A stretch of DNA of 64,000 bases from Microbacterium sp. Root61 (GCF_001427525.1 NZ_LMGU01000002.1:397010-461009); one strand, 5' to 3'. Numbered from the stretch's first letter, positions 25,122 to 33,505 are shown. The notes: generated by a model from the letters alone, not told the origin. Made by a program: numbers and translations.

Positions 25122-26459
25122 TCAGGCCGGCAACGAGACGATGAACCGTGCGCCGCCGGAGGCCCCGGCATCCGCCTGCACATCACCACCGTGCGCGCGC
25201 ACGATCTCTCGCACGATCGCGAGCCCGAGCCCGCTTCCACCGGTGTCACGGGCGCGCGCCTCATCCAGTCGCACGAACCGCTCGAAGACGCGCTCTCGAT
25301 CGATCTCGGCTATCCCGTCGCCGTCGTCTTCGATGATGAGAGTCACCCCCGAGGCGCCCTGCGTCACTCCGAAGACGACCCTCGTGCGCGCATGCCGTGC
25401 GGCGTTGTCGGCAAGGTTGCGGGTGGCCTGCCGCAGCAGCGACACGTCGCCACGGACGCGCGCGGGATGGACACCGACCGTGTCGACCGTCACCGTTCCC
25501 ACCGCGCGAAGCCGAGCAGCCTCGGCCAGCAGCAGGTCGTCGAGGTCGACGTCCGCGCGCGAGAGTGCAAGGCTGCCCTCATCAGCGCGGGTCAGGACGA
25601 GCATGGCCTGCACGAGCCGTTCGAGGCGGGCGCCTTCATCGAGAACCGCGCCGCTGAGTTCTGCCGGGCTGATGCGGTCGGGGTGCGCCCGGAAGACTTC
25701 GGCGTACTGACGCAGCGAGGCGAGTGGCGACTTCAACTCATGCGAGGCATCGGAGATGAAGCGCCGCTGCGCGGTCTGCGACTCCTGCAGTCGTGCGAGC
25801 AAGCCGTTCATCGTGTGCGCCAGCCGTTCTATCTCATCGCGCGTCTCGGTCTCGATGATCCGGCGCGAAAGATCGGATGCCGACATCCGCTCCACCTGCG
25901 CCCGCATCCGTTCGACCGGCGCGAGCGAACGCCCCACCGCGAACCACGTGGTCAGGGCCACGATCCCGATGATGAGCGGAACCGACACCGCCAGCAGGGT
26001 GCCCACGGTCCCGAGTGCGGCCTCGACCTCCTCGGTGCTGCGTCCGGTCACGATGATCCAGTCGCCGCCTTCGCGCTCTACCGCGGTCACGAACGCGGGA
26101 TCCTCGTCATCGAGCAGCACCAGCGAAGGAGCGTCGCCTTCGCGGTCGGCGATCGCGCCGACTTCCTCGGCGGCATCGCTCGCCGCGACGACTGCACCGC
26201 TGTCGCGATCGATCACCTGCCAGAAGCGGTCGTCGTCGACGTCGAGCAGAGCCTCCGGTCCGGCGGCGTCGACCTGCTCGGCGAACGTCGCCGCGTCACG
26301 CGCGGTCTCTGACTCCAACTGGCCGTAGAGCGCTCCCCGGAGGACGAACCAGAATCCGACCGCGCCCAGCGCCAGGGCGAGAGCGACGATCGAGGCGGCG
26401 ACCGCCGTGATGCGAACGCGGATGCCGGCGCGGCGGCGTCCGCGCGACGCGTCAGTCAC
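25122..26459 (-). CDS. Membrane sensor histidine kinase
   Basis: A 445-residue kinase. One membrane helix is at about residues 14-38, an extracytoplasmic sensor region with many acidic residues follows (about 40-160), then a second helix (about 165-185) and a HAMP linker. The H-box is SDASHELKSPLASLRQY with the phospho-accepting histidine near residue 240; the N-box is NLADNAARHA and the G-boxes are DDGDGI and GGSGLGLAIV. The GTG start overlaps the response-regulator stop by eight bases. With the downstream PepSY gene this forms a three-gene envelope-sensing cluster. The stimulus is unknown. Confidence 0.92.
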   Translation of the reverse strand: MTDASRGRRRAGIRVRITAVAASIVALALALGAVGFWFVLRGALYGQLESETARDAATFAEQVDAAGPEALLDVDDDRFWQVIDRDSGAVVAASDAAEEVGAIADREGDAPSLVLLDDEDPAFVTAVEREGGDWIIVTGRSTEEVEAALGTVGTLLAVSVPLIIGIVALTTWFAVGRSLAPVERMRAQVERMSASDLSRRIIETETRDEIERLAHTMNGLLARLQESQTAQRRFISDASHELKSPLASLRQYAEVFRAHPDRISPAELSGAVLDEGARLERLVQAMLVLTRADEGSLALSRADVDLDDLLLAEAARLRAVGTVTVDTVGVHPARVRGDVSLLRQATRNLADNAARHARTRVVFGVTQGASGVTLIIEDDGDGIAEIDRERVFERFVRLDEARARDTGGSGLGLAIVREIVRAHGGDVQADAGASGGARFIVSLPA

Positions 26460-27129
26460 CGTCCGCCCCGATCCGATATCCCGCGCCGCGGATCGTACGG
26501 ATGCTGTCGCGCCCGAAGGGCCGGTCGATCTTGGAACGGAGATGTCCGATGTACACCTCGACGATGTTCGGGTCGCCGTCGAAAGAGAAGTCCCAGACGC
26601 CGTCGAGGATCTCGGCCTTCGAGACGACCTCCTCGGGTCGTCGCATCAAGAATTCCAGCACGGCGAACTCGCGGGTGGTGAGATCGATGGCATCGCCGCC
26701 GCGGCGCACATCTCGAGTCGCCGGATCGAGCATGAGGTCGCCGACGGACAAGATCGCGGGGCGCGCGGCGGCTCCACGGCGGATGAGTGCTCGCAGCCGT
26801 GCCAGGAGCACGGCGAACGAGAAGGGCTTGGTGAGATAGTCGTCGGCACCTGTGTCGAGGCCCTCGATCTGATCCCACTCGCCGTCCTTCGCGGTGAGCA
26901 TGAGCACGGGCGTCCAGTTCTCCTCGGCGCGGAGAGTGCGGCACACCACCGTGCCGCTCATACCGGGGAGCATGATGTCGAGCAGGATCGCCGCATACTG
27001 CTGCTCACGCGCGAGCCAGAGCCCGTCGGTGCCGGTGTGAGCGACATCGACGGCGAACCCCTCGGCCTCGAGCCCCCGTTTGAGTCCATCGGCCAGGCGC
27101 GGCTCATCGTCCACGACCAGGATTCGCAT
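26452..27129 (-). CDS. OmpR-family response regulator
   Basis: A 225-residue regulator: receiver domain with the acidic pair in ILVVDDEPRLADG, phospho-accepting aspartate in AILLDIMLPGMSG and the lysine in DDYLTKPFSF, then a winged-helix DNA-binding domain (LTTREFAVLEFLMRRPEEVV, HLRSKIDRP and IRTIRGAGYRIG). The ATG at 27129 (MRILVVDDE) is preferred because GATGGACGC precedes it and it matches the family start; an ATG six codons upstream is also in frame. CTGAAGC repeats 24 to 41 bp upstream suggest autoregulation. Partner kinase follows immediately. Confidence 0.93.
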   Translation of the reverse strand: MRILVVDDEPRLADGLKRGLEAEGFAVDVAHTGTDGLWLAREQQYAAILLDIMLPGMSGTVVCRTLRAEENWTPVLMLTAKDGEWDQIEGLDTGADDYLTKPFSFAVLLARLRALIRRGAAARPAILSVGDLMLDPATRDVRRGGDAIDLTTREFAVLEFLMRRPEEVVSKAEILDGVWDFSFDGDPNIVEVYIGHLRSKIDRPFGRDSIRTIRGAGYRIGADGD

Positions 27130-27152
27130 GCGTCCATCGTGGCTCATCCACG

Positions 27153-27170
27153 CTGAAGCGGCGCTGAAGT
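27153..27170. promoter_or_regulatory. CTGAAGC-N4-CTGAAGT direct repeat upstream of the response regulator
   Basis: CTGAAGC at 27153 and CTGAAGT at 27164 have the same 11-bp spacing as the repeat before the PepSY gene at 25091. Shared placement upstream of both units supports it as the regulator's binding site. Confidence 0.6.
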
Positions 27171-27184
27171 CGCCCTCGGTGTGT

Positions 27185-28048
27185 TCAGTCCAGGATGCGG
27201 CAGTGCGTCGTCAGCTCGCCGATGCCGTCGATGCCGACCGTGACGGTGGAGCGGTCGCGCAGGAAGATCTGCGGCTCACGGGAGTAGCCGGCGCCGCCGG
27301 GGCTGCCGGTGGAGATCAGCGTGCCCGGCAGCAGGGTGATCGAGTTGGACAGGTGCGCGACCAACGTGGCGACCGAACGGACCATCTGCCCGGTCGAGGC
27401 GTCCTGCACCGTGTGCCCGTCCACGATCGTCCAGATGTGCAGGTCCTGCGGGTCGGGCACCTCATCCGCCGTCACGACGAACGGGCCGGTCGGGGTGAAC
27501 CCGTCGAACGACTTGCAGCGCGACCACTGCGCCTCGGAGAACTGGATGTCGCGCGCGGTGATGTCGTTGACGACGGTGTAGCCCCACACATGGTCCAGAG
27601 CGTCCTCGACAGTGACGTCCTTGGCGGCGGGGCCGATGATGACGCCGAGCTCTGCCTCGTAGTCGACCGATTCGCTCAGGCGTCGCGGCCACGAGGTCGT
27701 GCCGTCGTGTCCGGCGAGCGAGTTCGGCCACAGCGTGAAGACGGTGGGTGCCGTGTCCGTCTTGAGGCCCAGCTCGCTGGAGTGTGCGGCGTAGTTCAGG
27801 CCGATCGCGATCACGGCCGGCGGCGTCAGCAGTGCCGAGGCGAACCTCATGCCGGCCAGCGGATGCCTCGGGGCACCGGGAGCGGTATCCCGCACGCGCT
27901 GGAGCAGCTCTGCACCGCCCGCGATGAGCTCCTCGAGGAATCGAGGAGCGCCGGCGAACAGATGCTCGACCATCACGGCCTCGTCGCCGTCGATGAGGGC
28001 AAGGCGTGGCTCGTCGGCCTCGGTCTGGATGAGGTGGGCGAAGCGCAT
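27185..28048 (-). CDS. Fumarylacetoacetate hydrolase-family protein
   Basis: A 287-residue FAH-superfamily enzyme. The family's metal-binding pattern is visible as SVDYEAELGVIIG (with the E-x-E) near residue 128 and the aspartate in GYTVVNDITARDIQF near 158, plus KSFDGFTPTGPF and the C-terminal GTLISTGSPGGAGY. Members act as hydrolases, isomerases or decarboxylases on beta-dicarbonyl acids such as oxaloacetate or homoprotocatechuate breakdown products; the substrate cannot be decided. TAGCGT ends six bases before the ATG, so the mRNA is probably leaderless. Confidence 0.88.
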   Translation of the reverse strand: MRFAHLIQTEADEPRLALIDGDEAVMVEHLFAGAPRFLEELIAGGAELLQRVRDTAPGAPRHPLAGMRFASALLTPPAVIAIGLNYAAHSSELGLKTDTAPTVFTLWPNSLAGHDGTTSWPRRLSESVDYEAELGVIIGPAAKDVTVEDALDHVWGYTVVNDITARDIQFSEAQWSRCKSFDGFTPTGPFVVTADEVPDPQDLHIWTIVDGHTVQDASTGQMVRSVATLVAHLSNSITLLPGTLISTGSPGGAGYSREPQIFLRDRSTVTVGIDGIGELTTHCRILD

Positions 28049-28113
28049 CCCTCAACGCTACCTGGCGGCGGCGACTTGGGCGTCGCGACCCGTGCACTCC
28101 TAGGCTGAGCGTC

Positions 28114-29283
28114 ATGACCTTCCCCTCGCCGCTCTCGCAGCCGCATCCGGGCGCCGGCGCCCCGATCGCCACCGCTGCGGACACGATCTCGTCGCTGCCC
28201 GTCCCGCCGCGGAAGGGGCGCACGGCGTCGATCTGGGTGATCGGCGTGCTGGTGCTCGTCCTGGTGGCGCTGGTGGGGTACTTCCTCGACGCCATCGGTC
28301 CGGCCGCGTCGATCATCGGCATGATCCTCGCGCTGATCCCGCTCGCCGTCGTGCTCATCGCCGTCCGTCTGGTCGACAAGTGGGAGCCCGAGCCGCGCAG
28401 CCTCGTCATCATGGCCGTGGCCTGGGGGGCGATCGTCGCCGTCGGCCTCACGCTCGGCGTCGACATGCTCCTCTCGCTGGTCTGGGGAGCGAATGACTCG
28501 GTCGCCGGTGAGGCCTTCGCCTCCGTCATCCAGGCGCCGATCGTCGAAGAGCTCGCGAAGGGCCTCGGAGTGTTCGTCATCTTCGCGTCGGCGCGGCGCG
28601 CGTTCGACGGGCCGATCGACGGCGTGGTCTACGGCGCGCTCGTGGGTGCGGGGTTCGCCTTCACCGAGAACATCCAGTACTTCGCCGTCAGCCTCATCGA
28701 GGGCGGTGTGGAGCAGACCACAGTGACCTTCTTCGTGCGCGGCATCCTCTCGCCCTTCGCGCACGTCATGTTCACGAGCGTCACCGGCTTCGCGCTCGGG
28801 CTGGCGGCGCGGCGCGGGCTGGCCCCCCGCAACGCCGTGGGCTACTGGATCGTCGGGATGCTCGGCGCGATGCTGCTGCACGCGCTGTGGAATGCGTCCG
28901 CGGTGTTCTTCGACTTCTTCGCGTTGTACGTGACGCTGCAGATCCCGTTGTTCATCCTGTTCATCCTCGGGGTCATCGCGTTGCGCCGGGAAGAGGCCCG
29001 TCTCACCAGGGTGCGGTTGGCCGACTACGCCGCCGCCGGGTGGTTCACCGTGCAAGAGGTCGAGATGCTCGCCACCGGGCAGGGGCGCCGCGCGGCGATG
29101 GCGTGGGCGCGCTCGCTCCCGGGCGACCGACGCGCGGTCATGAAGGGCTTCATCGCGGACGCCACGGGGCTCGCCGCCGCGCGGCAGCGCTCCCTGTCGG
29201 GTCGTGATCCGGCGGCCGCCGAAGACGAAGCGGTCCTGCTCACCCGCACCGCCGCCGCACGCGCCGTGCTGTTCGCGAGATAG
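28114..29283 (+). CDS. PrsW-family intramembrane metalloprotease
   Basis: A 389-residue membrane protein with about eight helices. The metalloprotease motifs are EELAKG near residue 150, TENIQYF after VYGALVGAGFAF, and the histidines in PFAHVMFTSVTG and LLHALWN. In Bacillus the PrsW protease cleaves an anti-sigma factor; here no anti-sigma gene lies nearby, so the target is unknown. About 90 C-terminal residues are cytoplasmic and soluble, with charged and alanine-rich sequence. TAGGCT ends seven bases before the ATG (leaderless). It is divergent from the FAH-family gene. Confidence 0.88.
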   Translation: MTFPSPLSQPHPGAGAPIATAADTISSLPVPPRKGRTASIWVIGVLVLVLVALVGYFLDAIGPAASIIGMILALIPLAVVLIAVRLVDKWEPEPRSLVIMAVAWGAIVAVGLTLGVDMLLSLVWGANDSVAGEAFASVIQAPIVEELAKGLGVFVIFASARRAFDGPIDGVVYGALVGAGFAFTENIQYFAVSLIEGGVEQTTVTFFVRGILSPFAHVMFTSVTGFALGLAARRGLAPRNAVGYWIVGMLGAMLLHALWNASAVFFDFFALYVTLQIPLFILFILGVIALRREEARLTRVRLADYAAAGWFTVQEVEMLATGQGRRAAMAWARSLPGDRRAVMKGFIADATGLAAARQRSLSGRDPAAAEDEAVLLTRTAAARAVLFAR

Positions 29284-29295
29284 CGTCCGACCCAG

Positions 29296-29348
29296 AACTC
29301 AGCGCTCGGTGCCGCGGCGATGCCTGCGTGTCAACCGAGCGCTGAGTT
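29296..29348. repeat. Long palindromic element between prsW-like and FKBP genes
   Basis: AACTCAGCGCTCGGT (29296-29310) pairs perfectly with 29334-29348 around a 23-nt loop. The stem has 15 uninterrupted base pairs. There is no T-run, so it could be a terminator or a member of a dispersed repeat family. Confidence 0.6.
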
Positions 29349-29413
29349 GGTCTGCTGTCAGCATGCCCACGGGCCCCGCACCCTGTCAAGACCCTGACCG
29401 CCGCGCCCTCACG

Positions 29414-29442
29414 TTGACCCGTGCCCCGTGCTCCGGTTGGAT
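29414..29442 (+). promoter_or_regulatory. Promoter of the FKBP gene (leaderless type)
   Basis: TTGACC at 29414-29419 is followed, 17 bp later, by TTGGAT at 29437-29442, six bases before the ATG. This is the only leaderless-type start in the window where a good -35 element is also clear. Confidence 0.55.
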
Positions 29443-29448
29443 GGACTC

Positions 29449-29817
29449 ATGACTGATGACCGCACCAAGCCCGAAATCGACGCGCCCGAAGGCGCCGCTC
29501 CCACCGAGCTCGTCATCCGCGATCTGATCGTGGGCGACGGCAAGGAAGCGAAGCCCGGCGACACCGTGACGGTCCACTACGTGGGCGTCGAATACGAGAC
29601 CGGCGAAGAGTTCGACTCGTCCTGGAACCGCGGCGAGAGCATCCAGTTCCCGCTGCGCGGCCTCATCCAGGGATGGCAGGACGGTATCCCGGCGATGAAG
29701 GTCGGCGGACGCCGCGAGCTGACGATCCCGCCGCACCTGGCCTACGGCCCCGCCGGTGGTCACTTCCTCGGCGGCAAGACCCTGATCTTCGTCATCGACC
29801 TCGTCGACGTCGCGTAG
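29449..29817 (+). CDS. FKBP-type peptidyl-prolyl cis-trans isomerase
   Basis: A 122-residue cytoplasmic FKBP domain. The characteristic blocks are VTVHYVGVEYETGEEFDSS, PLRGLIQGWQDGIPAMKVGG, RRELTIPPHLAYGP and LIFVIDLVDV, covering the full proline-isomerase fold. A 15-residue acidic leader precedes the domain. The start at 29449 has a promoter -10 six bases upstream and no ribosome site, so leaderless translation is likely. A strong terminator follows, so the gene is monocistronic. Confidence 0.94.
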   Translation: MTDDRTKPEIDAPEGAAPTELVIRDLIVGDGKEAKPGDTVTVHYVGVEYETGEEFDSSWNRGESIQFPLRGLIQGWQDGIPAMKVGGRRELTIPPHLAYGPAGGHFLGGKTLIFVIDLVDVA

Positions 29818-29831
29818 GACACACCAGACCC

Positions 29832-29868
29832 GAGAGGGACGGATGCTCCGGCATCCGTCCCTCTCTTC
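29832..29868 (+). terminator. Terminator after the FKBP gene
   Basis: A 15-bp perfect stem (GAGAGGGACGGATGC and its complement) with a TCCG tetraloop is followed by TT; strong intrinsic-type hairpin. Confidence 0.85.
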
Positions 29869-29884
29869 GTTCACGCCGAAGAAA

Positions 29885-29930
29885 ATTTCCATTCATGGGA
29901 ATAGATCACTGCGCATCGGTGGTTACCACC
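29885..29930 (+). promoter_or_regulatory. AT-rich operator-like region before yceI
   Basis: The dyad ATTTCCATTCATGGGAAT (29885-29902; 14 of 18 bases symmetric) is followed by the perfect palindrome GGTGGTTACCACC (29918-29930). This is the most AT-rich stretch in the vicinity. The 18-mer resembles a dyad before the LLM oxidoreductase gene. Confidence 0.45.
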
Positions 29931-29975
29931 TCTGCACGGCCGCACCCGCCGGCCGACTATTCCTGGAGGACACGC

Positions 29976-30536
29976 ATGACCACGAACGCGATCGACATTC
30001 CCGGCTACAAGCCCGGCACCTGGGTGCTGGACGCTTCGCACAGCGAGGTGGGCTTCAGCGTCCGCCACATGATGATCTCGAAGGTCCGTGGCGCGTTCGG
30101 CATGAAGAGTGCGACCCTCATCGCCCCGGAGAACCCGCTCGAGGCCAAGGTCGAGGCGCACGTCGACGCGACCACGCTCGACACCAAGGACGAGGGCCGC
30201 GACGCGCACCTCCGCTCGGGCGACTTCTTCGACGTCGAGAACCACCCCACGATCGACTTCGTCTCGACCGGTGTGCGCATCGAGGGCGGCGACTTCCTCG
30301 TCGACGGCGACCTGACCATCCGCGGCACGACCAAGCCCGTCACGTTCGAGTTCGACTTCGGTGGGTTCGGCAACGACCCCTACGGCAACTACAAGGCCGG
30401 TGCGTCGGCCAAGACCGTCATCAACCGTGAGGACTTCGGCCTGGTCTGGAACGCCGCGCTCGAGACCGGTGGCGTGCTCGTCGGCAAGGACGTCACGATC
30501 ACGCTCGACCTGCAGGGCGCTCTGCAGGCGGCCTGA
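29976..30536 (+). CDS. YceI-family lipid-binding-like protein
   Basis: A 186-residue protein with the YceI lipocalin-like beta-barrel: WVLDASHSEVGFSVRHMMIS, DEGRDAHLRSGDFFDVENHP and the GTTKPVTFEFDFGGFG and INREDFGLVWN strands. YceI proteins bind isoprenoid or polyisoprenoid lipids and are linked to stress or acid tolerance. There is no signal peptide, so in this organism it is cytoplasmic. GGAGGACACGC directly upstream supports the ATG. The last 38 bases overlap, convergently, the end of the EamA-type exporter gene. Confidence 0.92.
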   Translation: MTTNAIDIPGYKPGTWVLDASHSEVGFSVRHMMISKVRGAFGMKSATLIAPENPLEAKVEAHVDATTLDTKDEGRDAHLRSGDFFDVENHPTIDFVSTGVRIEGGDFLVDGDLTIRGTTKPVTFEFDFGGFGNDPYGNYKAGASAKTVINREDFGLVWNAALETGGVLVGKDVTITLDLQGALQAA

Positions 30537-31488
30537 GCGAGTCCGCGGGGGAGGGGCCGGCTGCTTCGGCAGCGCGGTCCCTTCTGCGTATCCGCAGGCG
30601 GTTCTGCGCGAGCAGGATGCCTGCGAAGACGACCAGCGCGCCGACGGGCTCGTTCCAGCTGAGCGGCTCGCCGAGCACGATCATGCCCAGAGCCACCCCG
30701 ACGATCGGGGTCAGATACGTCACGGTGGAGGCGCGCGTCGGTCCCCACGCCCGTAGGGCGTTCTGGTTCCAGATGTACGCGACGCCCGTGCCGAGGCAGC
30801 CCAGCGCCAGCACGGCGAGCACCACCGGCACGCTGAGCTCGACGGGCTCGATGACGAGCACCGGCGTCAGCAGCAGCATCACGGCGGCACCGAGTCCGAT
30901 GTTCAGGAACGAGAACACCAGAGCGCTCATGCCGGTGTTCGACACGAAGCGGCGCATATACGAGAGGCTGAACCCGTAGCAGGCGGTCGCGCCGAGCATC
31001 GCGAGCTGCGCCGGCACGCTCTGAGCGAGGTCGAGACCCTGCCACGGCGCGATGATGACCATCACACCCAGGATGCCGACCAGGATGCCGAGCAGCTGGA
31101 TCGGGCGCAGCTTCTCCACGCGGAACACCAGCCCGGCCATGATCGCGGTCATGATCGGCGTCGTCGCGTTGTAGATGCTGCCCAGGCCCGATGTCACGTG
31201 CTGTTGCGCCCACGCGAACAGCAGGAAAGGGGCGACGCAGAAGCTCACCCCGAGTACGAGCATGTGGCCCCATACTCGCAGGCTGCGGGGGAGTGTCTCG
31301 CGGCGGGCGAGCACGAACAGGCCGAGGGTGAGCGCGCCCAGCAGCAGCCGCGACCACGCCACCTGCGCGGGGCTGAGGCCCTCGAGCCCGACCTTCATGA
31401 ACAGGAAGCTCGAGCCCCACACGATGCCGCACAGCACGAACTGCACCACGACGGATGCCTGGCTCGGACTGCGGGGAGTGTCGGTCAC
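30499..31488 (-). CDS. DMT-superfamily (EamA) exporter
   Basis: A 329-residue membrane protein with ten helices in two EamA repeats of five (about 10-150 and 160-300), the first opening with GIVWGSSFLFMKVGLEGLSP. EamA carriers usually export amino acids or other small metabolites. The C-terminus is charged and proline-rich. The GTG at 31488 has TAGAGT ending six bases upstream, giving a leaderless mRNA. Its 3' end overlaps yceI by 38 bases in the opposite direction. Confidence 0.9.
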   Translation of the reverse strand: MTDTPRSPSQASVVVQFVLCGIVWGSSFLFMKVGLEGLSPAQVAWSRLLLGALTLGLFVLARRETLPRSLRVWGHMLVLGVSFCVAPFLLFAWAQQHVTSGLGSIYNATTPIMTAIMAGLVFRVEKLRPIQLLGILVGILGVMVIIAPWQGLDLAQSVPAQLAMLGATACYGFSLSYMRRFVSNTGMSALVFSFLNIGLGAAVMLLLTPVLVIEPVELSVPVVLAVLALGCLGTGVAYIWNQNALRAWGPTRASTVTYLTPIVGVALGMIVLGEPLSWNEPVGALVVFAGILLAQNRLRIRRRDRAAEAAGPSPADSLRPPAERPAGRA

Positions 31489-31576
31489 GGTGCGACTCTA
31501 AGCCCGGGGTGCGACGCTGATGGCGGCATCCGGATGCCTCGTCCGAAACCCGCTGGAACGTGGGAGTCCGAACGCC

Positions 31577-32884
31577 TCAGGGGACGGGGTTCTCGGCGTC
31601 GTACGCGCGGAAGCGCGGATTGCGGGAGACCAGCAGCGCCACGAGGCCGATGACGATGAATCCGCCCAGCAGCGGCGGGAACCACAGGCTCGTGAAGGTC
31701 GCGAGCACGCCGACGTAGAGCGCGCCGATGCGCGGGCCCCCGGCGACGACCACGATGAAGATGCCCTGCAGCCGGCCGCGCATCGCGTCGGGCACGGCCG
31801 ACTGCATCATCGTGCTGCGGTAGATGGCGCTGATGTTGTCGGCGGCTCCGCTGATCGCCAGCATCGCGGCCGCGAGCACGATCAGGGTTGTGTTCGGATT
31901 GTTGGCGTCGACCGCCGCGGGTGCCGCGACCCCGAACTGCGCTGCGAGCAGCACGAGTCCGAAGGCGGCGATCGCGCCACCGTAGACGAGGATCGCGCGC
32001 TCGATCCCGAGCCCGTGGTGGCGCACTCGTCCGACGGGCCCGGAGAACAGGCTCGAGCAGAACGCGCCCACGGCCACAGCCGCGGTGAGGATGCCGGTGG
32101 TGATCGGCCCTCCGCCCAGCAGCACCGCTCCGATCGCGGGGAAAAGGGCGAGGGGGTTGCCGAAGGTCATCGCGACGATGTCCAGCAGGTACTGCAGGCG
32201 GATGTTCTTCGCGCGACGCAGGAACTGCCATCCGTCCACGAGGGAACGGATGCCGGGACGCACGGTCTCCCCTTCGGGGAGGATGCGGGGCAGCTTCCAC
32301 AGTCCGAAGAACAGCGACAGCATCAGCACGACATCGATCGTGTAGGTCCACTGGTAGCCGGTGAGAGCCACCAGGATGCCGGCGGCGGCCGGACCGACCA
32401 TCACCATGATCCCCATCGTGATGCCCTGCAGCGCGGCGGCGGCGGGAAGCTGATCGCGCGGGATCAGCCGGGGCGTGATCGCCGCCCGCGTCGCCATCAC
32501 GATGGAGTTGGCCGCGGAGTTGACCACGCTCAGGGCGTACAGCCACCACACCGTCTCGAGGTGGCCCCACGCGAGCACAGCCAGGAGCAGGGTGGAACCC
32601 CAGGTGACGGTTGCCGCGATCAGCGCCACGGTCCGTCGGTCGAAGGCGTCTGCGAGCATCCCTCCGTACAGTCCGGCCACGATCATCGGGAGCAGCCCGG
32701 CGACGGCGACCATCGACACGGCGAAGGTGTCGTTCGTCAGCTCGTACACGTGGAGCATGATCGCGACGATCGTCAGCTGGCCGCCGAGGCCGGCCAGCGT
32801 CGATCCGATCCAGAGCCGCCGGAACGCCGGGCTGGTGGTCAGTGGGCGGAGGTCGATGAAGTGATCGCGCCGCAGTCTCGCCAT
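31577..32884 (-). CDS. Major facilitator superfamily exporter
   Basis: A 435-residue MFS protein with 12 predicted helices, of the MFS_3 type that includes enterobactin- and drug-export proteins. The loop between helices 2 and 3 reads GGMLADAFDRRTVALIA, matching the GxLaDrxGrr motif A, and a second copy is partly visible in the second half. The ATG at 32884 is preferred; a GTG one codon earlier is in frame. No ribosome site is evident. It is transcribed divergently from rpsO. Substrate unknown. Confidence 0.88.
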   Translation of the reverse strand: MARLRRDHFIDLRPLTTSPAFRRLWIGSTLAGLGGQLTIVAIMLHVYELTNDTFAVSMVAVAGLLPMIVAGLYGGMLADAFDRRTVALIAATVTWGSTLLLAVLAWGHLETVWWLYALSVVNSAANSIVMATRAAITPRLIPRDQLPAAAALQGITMGIMVMVGPAAAGILVALTGYQWTYTIDVVLMLSLFFGLWKLPRILPEGETVRPGIRSLVDGWQFLRRAKNIRLQYLLDIVAMTFGNPLALFPAIGAVLLGGGPITTGILTAAVAVGAFCSSLFSGPVGRVRHHGLGIERAILVYGGAIAAFGLVLLAAQFGVAAPAAVDANNPNTTLIVLAAAMLAISGAADNISAIYRSTMMQSAVPDAMRGRLQGIFIVVVAGGPRIGALYVGVLATFTSLWFPPLLGGFIVIGLVALLVSRNPRFRAYDAENPVP

Positions 32885-32967
32885 CACGGGGCGAACAAGG
32901 GCAGAGGAGGCATCCGATCAGGCTAGCTGCTCGAATGACGCGGTTCGCCTCGGGTCTCACTGGCTGG

Positions 32968-32973
32968 TAGACT
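32968..32973 (+). promoter_or_regulatory. rpsO promoter -10 element
   Basis: TAGACT lies in the context CTGGTAGACTC, followed by CAGGTTGCC. The pnp promoter at 47849 has the same layout with TAGGCT, so both promoters appear to share the extended -10 and the initial transcribed sequence. Confidence 0.5.
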
Positions 32974-33064
32974 CTTCAGGTTGCCGTTCGATCGGCCGCG
33001 GATAAAGAGAGCTCGCACATCAGGTGCCGGGCGCCGCGCAATGACCAGGAAGGGGATCCCATCT

Positions 33065-33334
33065 ATGCCACTCGAATTTGACGCTAAGAAGGCGATCATC
33101 GAAGAGTACGCGACGCACCCCGGTGACACCGGATCCCCCGAGGTGCAGGTCGCGATGCTGACGCAGCGCATCAAAGACCTCACAGAGCACCTGAAGGAGC
33201 ACAAGCACGACCACCACTCGCGTCGTGGCTTGTTCCTGATGGTCGGTCAGCGCCGCCGTCTGCTCGGCTACCTCCAGGACGTCGACATCAACCGTTACCG
33301 GTCGTTGATCGAGCGCCTGGGGCTCCGCCGCTAG
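33065..33334 (+). CDS. rpsO: 30S ribosomal protein S15
   Basis: An 89-residue S15, normal length. It contains [20 protein letters not shown] and the [26 protein letters not shown] block that contacts 16S rRNA helix 22. A perfect terminator follows immediately, so the gene is monocistronic here, unlike the classic rpsO-pnp pair; pnp occurs about 15 kb downstream in the same orientation. Confidence 0.97.
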   Translation: MPLEFDAKKAIIEEYATHPGDTGSPEVQVAMLTQRIKDLTEHLKEHKHDHHSRRGLFLMVGQRRRLLGYLQDVDINRYRSLIERLGLRR

Positions 33335-33360
33335 CGCGACTCAGCGTTCAATCGTCTTCT

Positions 33361-33398
33361 CGAAGGGCCGTCCCAGGTGTGGGACGGCCCTTCGTTTT
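33361..33398 (+). terminator. Strong intrinsic terminator after rpsO
   Basis: CGAAGGGCCGTCCCA pairs perfectly with its complement around a GGTG loop and is followed by TTTT, the clearest rho-independent terminator in the window. Confidence 0.93.
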
Positions 33399-33438
33399 GC
33401 CCTCTGCGGGTTTGCGGTCGCCCGCCCCCCCCCACGTC

Positions 33439-33505
33439 GAGACTGCAACGGAGCCTCGAGACTGCGGGTGATACCCACGGTCTCGAGGCTCGGTTGCAGT
33501 CTCGT
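33439..33505. repeat. 67-bp palindromic repeat, copy 1
   Basis: A nearly complete palindrome: 30 of 32 possible pairs form (one wobble) around a GAT loop, with ends CGAGACTGCAAC and GTTGCAGTCTCG. A second copy at 54242-54308 has the same length and 56 of 67 identical bases. It lies between the rpsO terminator and the oxygenase gene, preceded by a run of eight C (33427-33434). Confidence 0.85.

Noticed and set aside
33427..33434. A run of eight C as a phase-variable tract
   Set aside because: It is intergenic, not in a promoter spacer or a coding start, so no switching effect can be argued.
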